This document shows, in pieces, positions 48,473-57,182 of a DNA stretch of 64,000 bases. The stretch spans positions 18,504 to 82,503 of the forward strand of contig SFVI01000004.1 in assembly GCA_004560305.1 (NCBI GenBank), given 5' to 3'. Position 1 is the stretch's first letter. Each line of letters starts with the position of its first letter. This stretch comes from a bacterium. GTDB taxonomy: Bacteria > Bacillota > Clostridia > Oscillospirales > Oscillospiraceae. The translations under genes and the position numbers were made by a program. A model generated the notes under the pieces. That model was given only the letters and a program-made list of their open reading frames with translations, was not told the DNA's origin and ran no database searches.

Positions 48473-48905
48473 CCCCAGGCGTTAAGCCTGGGGTCTCAGA
48501 CTGTAGACAAAGCGATCGGAAGTGTATCGAAATGCATGGGGAGAGCGCAGAGAGGGGACGGGAGTCCCCTTTCTGCGTTCAATCTATACTTCTGAATAAG
48601 TTCTCAAGGCGTCGAACCTTGTCGACGCCTTGAGACCCCAGGCGGTAAGCCTGGGGTCTGCGGAGACTGTCAAAAAACTGGTTACACAAAAAGGCTCCCT
48701 TGTGCAAAGGGAGCTGGCAGCGAAGCTGACTGAGGGATTGTTTTATGAAATGTTCGGGATTATCCGTTATGTCATGCAAATTCGCAACGTTTCTTTTACA
48801 ACCCCTCCGTCAAAAATCTCTGATTTTTGCCACCTCCCCTTACACAGGGGAGGCTTTGGCTGGTTCTTTGACAGACTGAGCAGGCCCCAGGCTTACCGCC
48901 TGGGG
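48473..48905. repeat. Hairpin cluster with three copies of one terminator stem
   Basis: CCCCAGGC/GCCTGGGG stems occur at 48473-48493 (loop GTTAA), 48636-48656 (loop GGTAA) and 48885-48905 (loop TTACC, so an inverted copy of the second). Between the first two are a stem at about 48546-48578 and a perfect 13-bp stem at 48603-48634 (loop ACCTTG). The first copy probably ends comM transcripts and the third ends the minus-strand zinc-ribbon gene. No coding sequence was recognised between 48456 and 48915. Confidence 0.8.
48667..48874. mobile_element. MITE-like element 2 (208 bp)
   Basis: Ends are CTGTCAAAAAAC (48667-48678) and GTTCTTTGACAG (48863-48874), inverted repeats with one mismatch and the same termini as the 10969-11166 element. 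The interior has two palindromes, GGCTCCCTTGTGCAAAGGGAGC and a second CCTCCCC/GGGGAGG stem with loop TTACACA, separated by the tract GAAGCTGACTGAGGGATTGT. I recognise this GGGAGCTGGCAGC and GCTGACTGAGGG style from intergenic repeats in gut Firmicutes. Non-coding. Confidence 0.7.
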
Positions 48906-48915
48906 CCTGCGTTTG

Positions 48916-50295
48916 TTACGGCGCTTGCGTCACATATTCTTTTACGATCTCCGTCCCGTCGTAAAGGGTCAGCCGGATCTGGGAGCGCAGCACCGGCGGC
49001 TCCTCCTCCACAGTGGATATGCCCGCCACATACTGGAGCACCTGTTCCTCTTCCAAATCCGCGGTGGTACTGTCATGAACCCAGGCGTCTCCGTCTGTCA
49101 CGCCGACGGCCTCCACCTGTATGCTTTGCACATAGTCCCAGCCGGCGGCTTTATCAATGCCCAGAATCATCACCCAGGTTTCCCCGTCACTGGTGAGGGA
49201 GATGCAGTAAGGCTCGTCAATATAGGCCAGGGCGTTTTCACCCTCGCTGATCCAGTCAGATCCGGCGGCGGCCCGCAGCTTGTACAGCTCCGTCCGGCTC
49301 AGCTGCAGGAGCTCCCGGTTTTCCCAGTCGCTCTCCAGGGTATCCAGGCATCCGGGGCTCAGCTCTTTGAAGAAAACAGGGGAGTAGCTCAGGGTCTCAG
49401 CCCCCTGGGGGAACAGCTCTGCCAGGGCTTTATCCGCCAGTACTCGCTCCCCGTCAATAAACCAGCGGTCAACCGGCATGTCGAAGCACTCCCCGGTGCT
49501 GTTGATCCGCGGCTCCACCGCAAACTCATAGCGCAGGGTGCGGCAGCGGCTCTGCCCCTCGGGAGAGCGGAACAGCATCCAAAGCCCCGTGTCCTCGGTC
49601 AGGCCCTGCTCCAGAAGCCATTGGTCGTTGACCGTCAGGGCCAGGGGGAAGAAAGAAAAATCCACCTTCCCGCACATCAGCGGCGATACCCGCTCCTCGC
49701 TGATGGTGCAGACAATATAGCGTTCTACAGCCAGGCCCCGCTCATTGCTCAGGTTCCAGCCCGGCAGCGTCTCCGGCCTGGTGGCCAGCAGCAGCTCCGG
49801 CACCCCATCGGCATTCACATCCGCCAGGGCGAACAGCTCCGCCGTCATGGTACCCTCAAAGCCGTATTCCTCAGCATTGGATACCATGCGGCTGTTCACC
49901 GTGGGATCCGTCTCCAGGAAATTCCGATAGATCTCCGCCCAACTGATTTGCGGCTCTGGGCTGGGCTGGCTTGTCTCCACCGCCTCAACCGGGGCCGTGG
50001 GCGCTGCCGTGGCCACAGGCGGCGTGCTTTCCGGCTGGGCGTCCTTGTTTTTGAAAGAGAGAATCACCGCTGTGAGGATCAGCGCCAACAGCAGCAGGCC
50101 GATTCCCGCTGCCGTCAGGAACAGCCATTTCCGGCGTGCCTCCATCAGCCAGGGCCAGGACAGTCTGGCCCGGAGCGTTTTGCTTTTCTGAACCGGCTCC
50201 TTCACGGGCTCTTCCGTGACTTCTGCCCCGCAGCGCCGGCATTTCGTGGCTCCCGGTTCCAGATTTGCCCCGCAGTTGTGGCAAATACCGATCAT
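48916..50295 (-). CDS. Zinc-ribbon membrane protein with large extracellular domain
   Basis: 459 residues. N-terminal zinc ribbon CHNCGANLEPGATKCRRCGAE, a charged linker, one transmembrane helix (about 57-78, WLFLTAAGIGLLLLALILTAVIL), a Pro/Thr-rich spacer and an extracellular region of about 340 residues. Inside it LADVNADGVPELLLATRPE is a Ca-binding-like DxNxDGxPE loop as in FG-GAP/EF-hand-like repeats. Such proteins are common in Oscillospirales and uncharacterised. The ATG at 50295 has GGGAGG upstream. Transcription is probably from TTTACA/TAAAAT at 50338-50367. Single gene. Confidence 0.8.
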   Translation of the reverse strand: MIGICHNCGANLEPGATKCRRCGAEVTEEPVKEPVQKSKTLRARLSWPWLMEARRKWLFLTAAGIGLLLLALILTAVILSFKNKDAQPESTPPVATAAPTAPVEAVETSQPSPEPQISWAEIYRNFLETDPTVNSRMVSNAEEYGFEGTMTAELFALADVNADGVPELLLATRPETLPGWNLSNERGLAVERYIVCTISEERVSPLMCGKVDFSFFPLALTVNDQWLLEQGLTEDTGLWMLFRSPEGQSRCRTLRYEFAVEPRINSTGECFDMPVDRWFIDGERVLADKALAELFPQGAETLSYSPVFFKELSPGCLDTLESDWENRELLQLSRTELYKLRAAAGSDWISEGENALAYIDEPYCISLTSDGETWVMILGIDKAAGWDYVQSIQVEAVGVTDGDAWVHDSTTADLEEEQVLQYVAGISTVEEEPPVLRSQIRLTLYDGTEIVKEYVTQAP

Positions 50296-50337
50296 CTGGC
50301 CCACCTCCCAAAGGAATAATTGCGTTATGTCTACCAC

Positions 50338-50367
50338 ATTTTAACACCATACCTGCCCATTTGTAAA
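50338..50367 (-). promoter_or_regulatory. Promoter of the zinc-ribbon membrane protein gene
   Basis: Minus strand TTTACA (50362-50367), 18-bp spacer, TAAAAT (50338-50343). Confidence 0.55.
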
Positions 50368-50494
50368 GGAAAATTGCAGCTGATTCCCGGACGGAGACAG
50401 AAAAAATGCCGCTGCGGAATTTTTTCTGTGGAAAAGCAGGCAGCTTTGTGGTATGCTTTATAGGCTGTACAAGACGATACCGGGAGGTGAAGGA

Positions 50495-51784
50495 GTGGAG
50501 AAAAAATTTGCCGGCTGGCGTGTTCTGGCCGGGTGCATCCTGTGCATGTTTCTGATGCAGGGCACCATACAGGCCTTCGCGGTGTTTCTGCCGGCCATTG
50601 TGGCGGATACGGGCTGGAAGCTGTCCCTGGTGGCCCAGGTGTCCACCTTCTGCTCCGGCAGCGCCTTTCTGGCAAACCTGGCCCTGACCCCGGCGCTGAA
50701 GAAAATCAGCGCCCGCAGTGCCCTGGCCATTGGCGCGGTTTTTCTGGCGCTGGAGGATCTGATCTTCTGTTTCAGCCCCAATGTCTATATGATCTGGTTC
50801 GGCGCCTTTCTGGGAGGTCTGGCCCTGGCCTGGGGCACGGTGGCCCCCTGCAGCATCATCCTGACCAACTGGTTCAATAAGAACCGCTCCCAGTATGTGG
50901 CCGCTGCGGTGGCTGGTTCCATGCTGGGCTCTGTGGCGCTCAATCCCCTCTGCGCCCTGCTGATTCATCACCTGGGCTGGCGCAGGGCCTACCTGATCAC
51001 CGGCCCCGGTGCGGCTTTATGCACGCTGCTGATCATCTTCCTGCTGATTCGGGATGACCCGGCTGCTATGGGCCAGCGGCCCTATGGGGAAGTGGAGGCG
51101 GCCGTGCCTGAACAGGGCGGCCTTTCCGCGGGGCAGGCCCGCCGCAGCCTCAGCTACGGCCTGCTGATTCTTGGCACCTTCCTGCTGGGCTTTGCCACCA
51201 ATGTGGAAAACTATATGCCTGCCTTCTGGCAGTCCCGGGGGCTCAGCCCGGTACTGTCCTCCCTGGTGCTGTCGGCCTATGCCTTTGCGGCGGCGCTGCT
51301 GTCGCTGGTCTTTTCCCGGGTAAATGACCGCCTGGGCGGCGGCAGCTATGTGCTTCTGACCAGCCTGTGCTTTATCGGCTCCCTGCTGCTGATGTGCTAT
51401 ACCGGCGTCTGCGGCAGCTTGCCTTTGCTGCTTCTCTGCTGCGTCCCCCTGGCCGCCGGGGCCAAGAAGGCCGTCACCCTGACCCCGCCCCTGGTGGTGG
51501 CGGAGGCCTTCGGCCGCCGGGATTATGCGGGCATTATCGGCCCCTTTGCCGCTGTTTTGCAGCTGGGTGTAGCCTCCTCCAACCTGGTCATCGGCCCCTT
51601 GGCGGACCGAAGCTATTCCCTGGCCTTCACCGCCATGACGGCGGTGAACCTGCTGGGGACACTGGCAGTGATCCTGGCGCTGAAAAAGAAACCCTATCAC
51701 GGCGCTTGCGCCGTTTCTGCCCCACAGGCCGCGTGTGGGGCCGCAGAAAATCAATCCTGCGCGGCAGAACGGAGCATACCATGA
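50495..51784 (+). CDS. Major facilitator superfamily transporter
   Basis: 429 residues with 12 predicted helices. It begins AGWRVLAGCILCMFLMQGTIQAFAVFLPAI and has WFNKNRSQYVAAAVAGSMLGSV in the loop after the fourth helix, resembling the oxalate/formate (OFA) and monocarboxylate-type MFS groups. The substrate is unknown. The GTG at 50495 lies 7 bases after GGGAGG. The last residues (GACAVSAPQAACGAAENQ) are atypical; the DNA there contains GC-rich inverted repeats, suggesting the C-terminus was extended by a hairpin sequence. It overlaps thiI by 4 bases. Confidence 0.88.
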   Translation: MEKKFAGWRVLAGCILCMFLMQGTIQAFAVFLPAIVADTGWKLSLVAQVSTFCSGSAFLANLALTPALKKISARSALAIGAVFLALEDLIFCFSPNVYMIWFGAFLGGLALAWGTVAPCSIILTNWFNKNRSQYVAAAVAGSMLGSVALNPLCALLIHHLGWRRAYLITGPGAALCTLLIIFLLIRDDPAAMGQRPYGEVEAAVPEQGGLSAGQARRSLSYGLLILGTFLLGFATNVENYMPAFWQSRGLSPVLSSLVLSAYAFAAALLSLVFSRVNDRLGGGSYVLLTSLCFIGSLLLMCYTGVCGSLPLLLLCCVPLAAGAKKAVTLTPPLVVAEAFGRRDYAGIIGPFAAVLQLGVASSNLVIGPLADRSYSLAFTAMTAVNLLGTLAVILALKKKPYHGACAVSAPQAACGAAENQSCAAERSIP

Positions 51785-52953
51785 ACGACATCATTCTTCT
51801 CAAACTGGGCGAGATCGTCCTGAAAGGCCTGAACCGCAAGAGCTTCGAGCAAAAGCTGATGGGCAACATCCGCCGCCGCCTGGCCCCCCTGGGCAATTTC
51901 CGGGTCTACTGCCTGCAATCCACGGTGTACGTGGAAGGGGAGGAGGGCGCGGATATGGACGCCGCCTTTGAAGCCATGCAGCAGGTTTTCGGCGTCATCA
52001 GTCTGAGCCGGGCCGCCCCCTGCGAAAAGAACAAGGAAGCCATTGCCAGGCTGGCCATCGAGTACCTCAGAGACGAGATGGAGAGCGCCCGAAGCTTCAA
52101 GGTGGAGTCCAAGCGCAGCGACAAGGCCTTCCCCATGACCAGCATTGAACTGAGCCAGTATGTGGGCGGGGAGCTGGCCGACGCCTACCCGGACACTGCC
52201 GTGGACGTCCACGACCCGGAGCTTACGGTGCATATCGAAGTGCGGGACCTGGCCGCCTATGTCCACGCCGCCCCGGTGCCCGGTGCCGGCGGCATGCCGG
52301 TGGGCTCCAACGGCGTGGCCGTCACGCTGCTCTCCGGCGGCATTGACAGCCCGGTGTCCACCTATATGATCGCCAAGCGGGGCGTGCGCCTGATCCCGGT
52401 GCATTTCTTCTCCTTCCCCTACACCTCCCAGCAGGCCAAGGACAAAGTGGTGGAATTGGGCCGCCAGCTCACCGCCTACTGCGGCAGAATGACCATGGAA
52501 GTGGTGCCCTTCACCCACATCCAGGAGGAGATCCGGGACAAGTGCCCCGAGGAATATTTCACCCTCATTATGCGCCGCTTCATGATGCGCATCGCCCAGC
52601 ACATTGCCGAGGCCAACGGCGCCAAAGCTATCGTCACCGGTGAGAACCTGGGCCAGGTGGCCAGCCAGACCATGGAGGCCATGGCCTCCACCCAGGCCGT
52701 CACCCACCTGCCGGTGCTCCAGCCCCTGATCGGCATGGACAAGGAGGAGATCATTACCATCGCCCGGAAGATTGGCACCTTTGACACCTCTATCCTGCCC
52801 TATGAGGACTGCTGCACCGTCTTTACCCCCCGTCACCCCCGCACCCGGCCCCAGGTATCCGAGGTGGAGGCCGCCGAGAGCGCTTTGGACGTAGATACTC
52901 TGGTGCAGGAAGCCATCCAGGGCATAGAAAGGATCAGCCTTGACCATGAATAA
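51781..52953 (+). CDS. thiI: tRNA 4-thiouridine sulfurtransferase ThiI
   Basis: 390 residues. NFLD and THUMP domains (MNDIILLKLGEIVLKGLNRKSFEQKL; SIELSQYVGGELADAYP), then the PP-loop adenylation domain VTLLSGGIDSPVSTYMIAKRG with CTVFTPRHPRTRP near the C-terminus. There is no C-terminal rhodanese domain, as in many Firmicutes ThiI that take sulfur directly from a dedicated desulfurase. It makes s4U8 in tRNA and can assist thiamine thiazole synthesis. Its start overlaps the transporter stop; its end overlaps cinA. Confidence 0.95.
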   Translation: MNDIILLKLGEIVLKGLNRKSFEQKLMGNIRRRLAPLGNFRVYCLQSTVYVEGEEGADMDAAFEAMQQVFGVISLSRAAPCEKNKEAIARLAIEYLRDEMESARSFKVESKRSDKAFPMTSIELSQYVGGELADAYPDTAVDVHDPELTVHIEVRDLAAYVHAAPVPGAGGMPVGSNGVAVTLLSGGIDSPVSTYMIAKRGVRLIPVHFFSFPYTSQQAKDKVVELGRQLTAYCGRMTMEVVPFTHIQEEIRDKCPEEYFTLIMRRFMMRIAQHIAEANGAKAIVTGENLGQVASQTMEAMASTQAVTHLPVLQPLIGMDKEEIITIARKIGTFDTSILPYEDCCTVFTPRHPRTRPQVSEVEAAESALDVDTLVQEAIQGIERISLDHE

Positions 52954-54232
52954 GACTTACAATACCGAGATCATTTCTGTGGGCACCGAGCTGCTGCTGG
53001 GCCATGTCACCAATACCGACGCCCGGGATATTTCCGAGTTGCTGTCTCAGATCGGCATCAACGTGCTCTACCACACCGTGGTGGGGGACAACCCGGAGCG
53101 GGTGAAGCAGTGCGTGGAGATCGCCAGGGAGCGGGCGGATATCATCATCACAACCGGTGGCCTGGGCCCCACCTGCGACGATTTGACCAAGCAGCTGCTG
53201 GCGGAGGCCTTCGGCCTGAAGCTGGTGGCCGACCAGGCGGAGATGGAGGGCCTGAAGGACTATATCACCCAGGGCCGCATCTTTACCGAGAACAACTACA
53301 CCCAGGCCATGCTGCCCGAGGGCTGCACCGTTTTCCACAACCTGTGGGGCACCGCTCCCGGCTGTGCCTTTGAAAAGGACGGCAAGATCGTCCTGATGAT
53401 GCCGGGGCCGCCCAATGAATGTGTCCCCATGTTCAGGACCTATGGCCTGCCCTACCTGCAAAAGCGCAGCGGCGCCCATATTGTGTCCCACACGGTGGAC
53501 ATCTTCGGCCTGGGGGAGAGCACCGTGGATGATATGTTTGCCCAGGAAATGAACCGCATGACCAACCCCAGCATGGCTCCCTACGCCAAGGAGTGCGACT
53601 GCCTGCTGAAGATCACCGCCAAGGCCGCCACCGTAGCCGAGGCCGAGGCCATGATCGCCCCGGTGCTGGAGGAGGTTACCCAGAAGCTGGGGGATGTGGT
53701 TTACGGCGTGGACGCCGACTGCATTGAGGAGAGCCTGATCCGCCTGCTGGAGCAGAATCCCCATACCTTTGCCGCCGCCGAGAGCTGCACCGGCGGCTAC
53801 ATCGCCAAGCGCTTCACCGACCTGCCCGGGGCCAGCCGCTTCTTCAAGGGCGGCATGACCACCTATACCAATGAGGCCAAGGCCCGGCTGCTGGACATTG
53901 ACCCGGCCCTCATTGAAGAAAAGGGGGCTGTCAGCTATGAGGTGGCCAAAGCCATGGCAGAAGCCAGCCGGGCAATTCTGGGGGCCGATATCGGCATCGG
54001 CGTCACCGGTCTTGCCGGGCCGGAGGGCGACGGCGTCCATGAGGTGGGCACGGTGTTCGTGTCCATGGCCGTGGAGGGGCAGACCTATGTGCGGGAGCTA
54101 CACATGGGCACCTACCGCACCCGCAGCTTCATCCGCCGCATGGCCGGCAACCACGCCTTTGACATGATACGCCGGTACCTCACCGGCCTGCCTGTCAAAG
54201 CCGGGGTTTCCAACAATTCAGGGGTCGTTTGA
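52946..54232 (+). CDS. cinA: CinA, competence/damage-inducible protein
   Basis: 428 residues. N-terminal MoaB/MogA-like domain (TEIISVGTELLLGHVTNTDARDI; TTGGLGPTCDDLTKQLLAEA; LMMPGPPNECVPMF) acts on ADP-ribose pyrophosphate; the C-terminal domain (about 265-415: AAAESCTGGYIAKRFTDLPGASRFFKGGMTTYTNEAK) is a nicotinamide-nucleotide amidohydrolase (PncC). ATG 52946 or a TTG two codons earlier are possible starts; both overlap the thiI stop. The stop codon lies inside the terminator hairpin. Confidence 0.95.
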   Translation: MNKTYNTEIISVGTELLLGHVTNTDARDISELLSQIGINVLYHTVVGDNPERVKQCVEIARERADIIITTGGLGPTCDDLTKQLLAEAFGLKLVADQAEMEGLKDYITQGRIFTENNYTQAMLPEGCTVFHNLWGTAPGCAFEKDGKIVLMMPGPPNECVPMFRTYGLPYLQKRSGAHIVSHTVDIFGLGESTVDDMFAQEMNRMTNPSMAPYAKECDCLLKITAKAATVAEAEAMIAPVLEEVTQKLGDVVYGVDADCIEESLIRLLEQNPHTFAAAESCTGGYIAKRFTDLPGASRFFKGGMTTYTNEAKARLLDIDPALIEEKGAVSYEVAKAMAEASRAILGADIGIGVTGLAGPEGDGVHEVGTVFVSMAVEGQTYVRELHMGTYRTRSFIRRMAGNHAFDMIRRYLTGLPVKAGVSNNSGVV

Positions 54233-54249
54233 TACGACCCCTGTTTTTT
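54219..54249 (+). terminator. Terminator of the MFS-thiI-cinA operon
   Basis: 10-bp stem CAGGGGTCGT/ACGACCCCTG overlapping the cinA stop, followed by six T residues. A second perfect 11-bp stem (GCCACCCTTGG/CCAAGGGTGGC, 54254-54283) follows directly and resembles the stems of the MITE-like elements. Confidence 0.92.
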
Positions 54250-54448
54250 GTTTGCCACCCTTGGCTCTCCCCCCAAGGGTGGCGGGCCTATGATGGAATG
54301 GCCACAGCAAAAAGGCAAAGCCCTGCGGTTCAAACCTTGGGGCTTTTGCCGACTTTGAATAATTGTTCCTTAATGAACAAAAACCGCCCTCTGAAACGTC
54401 TTATCTATGCCGGCCCAAAGAGACAGCCGGCGGGAAGGAGACCGAGAC

Positions 54449-54940
54449 ATGGACACAGCGCCATTGCGCACAGCCAGAAGCACCTATGACATCTACAGAG
54501 AACATCTGAACACGGTGTACCGTGTGGCGTTCACCTACATGAAAAATTCCTTTGACGCTGAGGATGCGGCCCAGGAGACCTTTGCCCGGCTCATCCGCTC
54601 CGGCCAGCGCTTCCGCACGCCGGAGCAAGAGAAAGCCTGGCTGATCGTCACGGTGTCCAATGTGTGCAAGGACATGCTCCGCCGCCACTACCGCAGCGAC
54701 CGGAGCCTTGCGGACTATGAGCATCTGGCGGCCCCGGCCCATGAGATCGACCAGACCATGGAGGCCATCCTGGCTCTGCCGGAAAAATACAAGACGGTGG
54801 TATATCTGTTCTACTACGAGGGCTACACCGCCCGGGAGATTGCCAAACTGCTGGGGGAAAAGCCCAACACGGTAAGCACCCGGATAAGCCGGGCAAGACA
54901 GCTGCTCAAAACCATGCTGGGAGGGGATTTTGATGACTAA
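54449..54940 (+). CDS. ECF-type RNA polymerase sigma factor
   Basis: 163 residues. Region 2 is YREHLNTVYRVAFTYMKNSFDAEDAAQETFARLI with the conserved DAEDAAQETF; region 4 is LPEKYKTVVYLFYYEGYTAREIAKLLGEKPNTVSTRISRARQLLK. It resembles SigV/ECF30-type factors of Firmicutes. The ATG at 54449 lies 8 bases after AAGGAG. The start of the next gene overlaps its end by 8 bases, and that gene encodes a membrane protein fit to be its anti-sigma factor. The 200-base interval upstream (54250-54448) shows a hairpin at 54254-54283 and no gene. Confidence 0.92.
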   Translation: MDTAPLRTARSTYDIYREHLNTVYRVAFTYMKNSFDAEDAAQETFARLIRSGQRFRTPEQEKAWLIVTVSNVCKDMLRRHYRSDRSLADYEHLAAPAHEIDQTMEAILALPEKYKTVVYLFYYEGYTAREIAKLLGEKPNTVSTRISRARQLLKTMLGGDFDD

Positions 54941-56054
54941 CAGACAGATCAGAGACGCCTACAATAAAATCAGCCTCAGCCCCCAGTCCGCCGAAGAAAT
55001 CTGGCTGCGGGCCATGGAGAGCGCGGAAGCGAAACCGCAGGAAAAAGGACCGGGACTCGGCAAACACCGGGGTAAAACCCTCCGCCGCACCATTTTGATC
55101 GCGGCGGTGATCTCCGCTTTCTTCGCTGTCACCGCTTTCGGCATCGGCTATAGCATCCACCAGCAGCGGCAGCAGGAGCTGCGCCAGAAAATGCAGATCG
55201 ATGCGCATCGGGTGGAGAGCTATGTGGAATACCCGCTCCCTTCGGAAGGGGAGCGCCTCGGTGCCGCGGAGACGGACGAAATTACCGTAACACCCCTTTC
55301 AAGCTCCCTCAGCGGCGAGCTTATTGACCTGTATTTCAATGTTTCCCCTGTGGAGCTCAGCCTGGCCGACTGCAATGCGGACGGCATCTACTGCTCTGTC
55401 GACGGCGAAAAATGGCATTTTGCCTCCGGCGTTTTCCCTGACCCGGATTTCAGCTATACGCCGGGGGTGGACACCCTGCGCCCGGAGGATGTCATGTACG
55501 ATACAGAGACCAAAACCCTGACCATGCGGAGCTTTTTGTGGATCGATGAGGTGGAGACAGGCGGCACCGCCGAAGTGCGGGTGCTGCTCTATCCGGAAGA
55601 AAAGGAGATCGGCCGCTTTACCATCCAAGTCTCGGAGCTGGAGAGCCGCACCTGCCTGTTCCCCAAGCCCTTTCGTTTTTCCAGCGATGAGATGGATATG
55701 ACCGGTTCGGTTCTTGGTGTGGAGCTAAGCCCCACCTGCATGTATTTCATCGTGGAAAACGAGGTGGCGGAGCTTTTGGATTATACGGCCCGGGGCCTGA
55801 CCTGGGACGACCTGACGCCGGAAGAACAGGAACAGTGCAGAAAAATGAATGCCGCCTGGGCCAGAGCGGTGGACCGCGTCACCCGGGGCACCCTTCACAT
55901 GGCCGACGGCACCGACTTTGAGGTCCCCGGCTGTAACTGTGGCAACTTTGAAAATGGCGTTACCAAGTGGTTTGCCGACTGGCCCTTGCAGACCATCGAC
56001 ATTAATGCCGTCACCGCCATCACCATTGACGGCACCAGAATTGAACTGAACTGA
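54933..56054 (+). CDS. Probable transmembrane anti-sigma factor (DUF4179-like)
   Basis: 373 residues. A cytoplasmic N-terminus of about 50 residues (MTNRQIRDAYNKISLSPQSAEEIW), one transmembrane helix (about 55-74, TILIAAVISAFFAVTAFGIGY) and an extracellular domain of about 300 residues with DUF4179-type beta-rich sequence and a CNCGNF motif near the end. The overlap with the sigma gene and the topology match the RsiV/RsiX-type arrangement, in which the short cytoplasmic part holds the sigma factor until an envelope signal is sensed. GGGAGGGG lies 6 bases before the ATG. What is sensed is unknown. Confidence 0.85.
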   Translation: MTNRQIRDAYNKISLSPQSAEEIWLRAMESAEAKPQEKGPGLGKHRGKTLRRTILIAAVISAFFAVTAFGIGYSIHQQRQQELRQKMQIDAHRVESYVEYPLPSEGERLGAAETDEITVTPLSSSLSGELIDLYFNVSPVELSLADCNADGIYCSVDGEKWHFASGVFPDPDFSYTPGVDTLRPEDVMYDTETKTLTMRSFLWIDEVETGGTAEVRVLLYPEEKEIGRFTIQVSELESRTCLFPKPFRFSSDEMDMTGSVLGVELSPTCMYFIVENEVAELLDYTARGLTWDDLTPEEQEQCRKMNAAWARAVDRVTRGTLHMADGTDFEVPGCNCGNFENGVTKWFADWPLQTIDINAVTAITIDGTRIELN

Positions 56055-56085
56055 GACATCACCGGCACCATCAAAACTGAAAAAG

Positions 56086-56112
56086 AATGGACAGCTTAAC
56101 GCCGTCCATTCC
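56086..56112. terminator. Terminator between convergent genes
   Basis: Stem AATGGAC-x-GC/GC-x-GTCCATT with loop TTAAC, flanked by AAAAAG on the left and CCTTTTGATTTC on the right. Confidence 0.65.
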
Positions 56113-56122
56113 TTTTGATTTC

Positions 56123-57106
56123 TTATTGTTTTTCTTTTCTGTCCAGCAGCAGATTGGTCACTGTCATTACCACCGCAAAGACCACGCCGGCCACCGCCCA
56201 GATGATCCAGGTGCTGCCCCAGGCCTCGGTCACAAAGCTGACCGCCAGGAACAGTGCCGTCACCGTCAGCCAGTAGGCGGTGGAGACAGCCTCCTTCACC
56301 TTGCTGCGGCTCTTTTCCTTCTCGGAATACTCCCCGGTCTTCATCAGCTTCTCCATGCTGGCCCACCGTACCGCTGCGGGGATCAGAAACAGCATCCCTA
56401 CACCTACCGTCAGCAGCAGGCAGCACACGGCCACCAGAACCATAAAGTCGCTGCCGTTCATGACTGCCAGAAACAGCCAGCAGGGGGAGGCCACGCACAG
56501 GGCGATACCGATGATGAGACCGCGGGTATAGGCGCCGCTGAACTCCTTCTGCCGCTCCCGCACCATGCCCAAAACGCCGTATTCGCCCTCAAAGTCCTCC
56601 TCATCCAGGTAGGCATAGGGCCGGTTTTGCAGCCCGGTGTGGATGAAGAGAGACACCGCCGCCGCCACCGTCAGCAGCAGGATCAGCATCCCGATCCCTG
56701 CCGCCTGATTCTCTGTCAGGGGCAGCAGGCCATTTTCACTGACCCCGGCCAGCAGAATCAGAGGCGCTGCTGCGATAATGCACAGGAAGGTGGCAATGGC
56801 GATGCGCCATCCGGCGGTTATGCGCCAGTCCAGAAAGGCGTTGGCCTCCGCCATGCTCACCCGGCGCAGGGGCTGTTCCGCCTCTCCGGCGCTGTATTCC
56901 TCCTGATCCAGCTCATCCTTCAATAAGTAATCGGTGGTCACGCCGAACAGCTGGCTCATTTGCAGAACCCGCTCCAGATCCGGCACCGTCTGGGCGCCCT
57001 CCCATTTGGATACCGCCTGCCGGGACACCTTTAACTTCTCCGCCAGTTCCTCCTGGGACCAGCCGTTCTTTTTCCGCAGCGTGATAATTTTGTCTGCCAA
57101 GATCAT
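56123..57106 (-). CDS. XRE-family regulator with C-terminal membrane domain
   Basis: 327 residues from the ATG at 57106 (an ATG five codons upstream is also possible). The N-terminal HTH reads ILADKIITLRKKNGWSQEELAEKLKVSRQAVSKWEGAQTVPDLERVLQMSQLFGVTTDYLL, the standard Clostridial XRE form. From about residue 95 there are six or so transmembrane helices with intervening charged loops. Fusion of an XRE domain to a membrane domain suggests a sensor that controls transcription from the membrane. A 14-bp palindrome overlaps its promoter (57144-57174), a likely self-operator. The gene is alone and ends at the convergent terminator. Confidence 0.88.
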   Translation of the reverse strand: MILADKIITLRKKNGWSQEELAEKLKVSRQAVSKWEGAQTVPDLERVLQMSQLFGVTTDYLLKDELDQEEYSAGEAEQPLRRVSMAEANAFLDWRITAGWRIAIATFLCIIAAAPLILLAGVSENGLLPLTENQAAGIGMLILLLTVAAAVSLFIHTGLQNRPYAYLDEEDFEGEYGVLGMVRERQKEFSGAYTRGLIIGIALCVASPCWLFLAVMNGSDFMVLVAVCCLLLTVGVGMLFLIPAAVRWASMEKLMKTGEYSEKEKSRSKVKEAVSTAYWLTVTALFLAVSFVTEAWGSTWIIWAVAGVVFAVVMTVTNLLLDRKEKQ

Positions 57107-57143
57107 CTTTTCCACATCCATTTCTCTTCTCGATTGTGCCTTC

Positions 57144-57174
57144 AGTATAGCCCATCCCCGGCTTGCATGCAAGC
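57144..57174 (-). promoter_or_regulatory. Promoter and palindromic operator of the XRE-membrane regulator
   Basis: Minus strand TTGCAT (57167-57172), 17-bp spacer, TATACT (57144-57149). The perfect palindrome GCTTGCATGCAAGC (57161-57174) covers the -35 box. Confidence 0.65.
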
Positions 57175-57182
57175 AAAGCGGG

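Noticed and set aside
54370..54448. Autoregulated ECF promoter upstream of the sigma factor (TGAAAC near 54391)
   Set aside because: No -10 element of the CGTC type is found at the required 16-17 bp distance.
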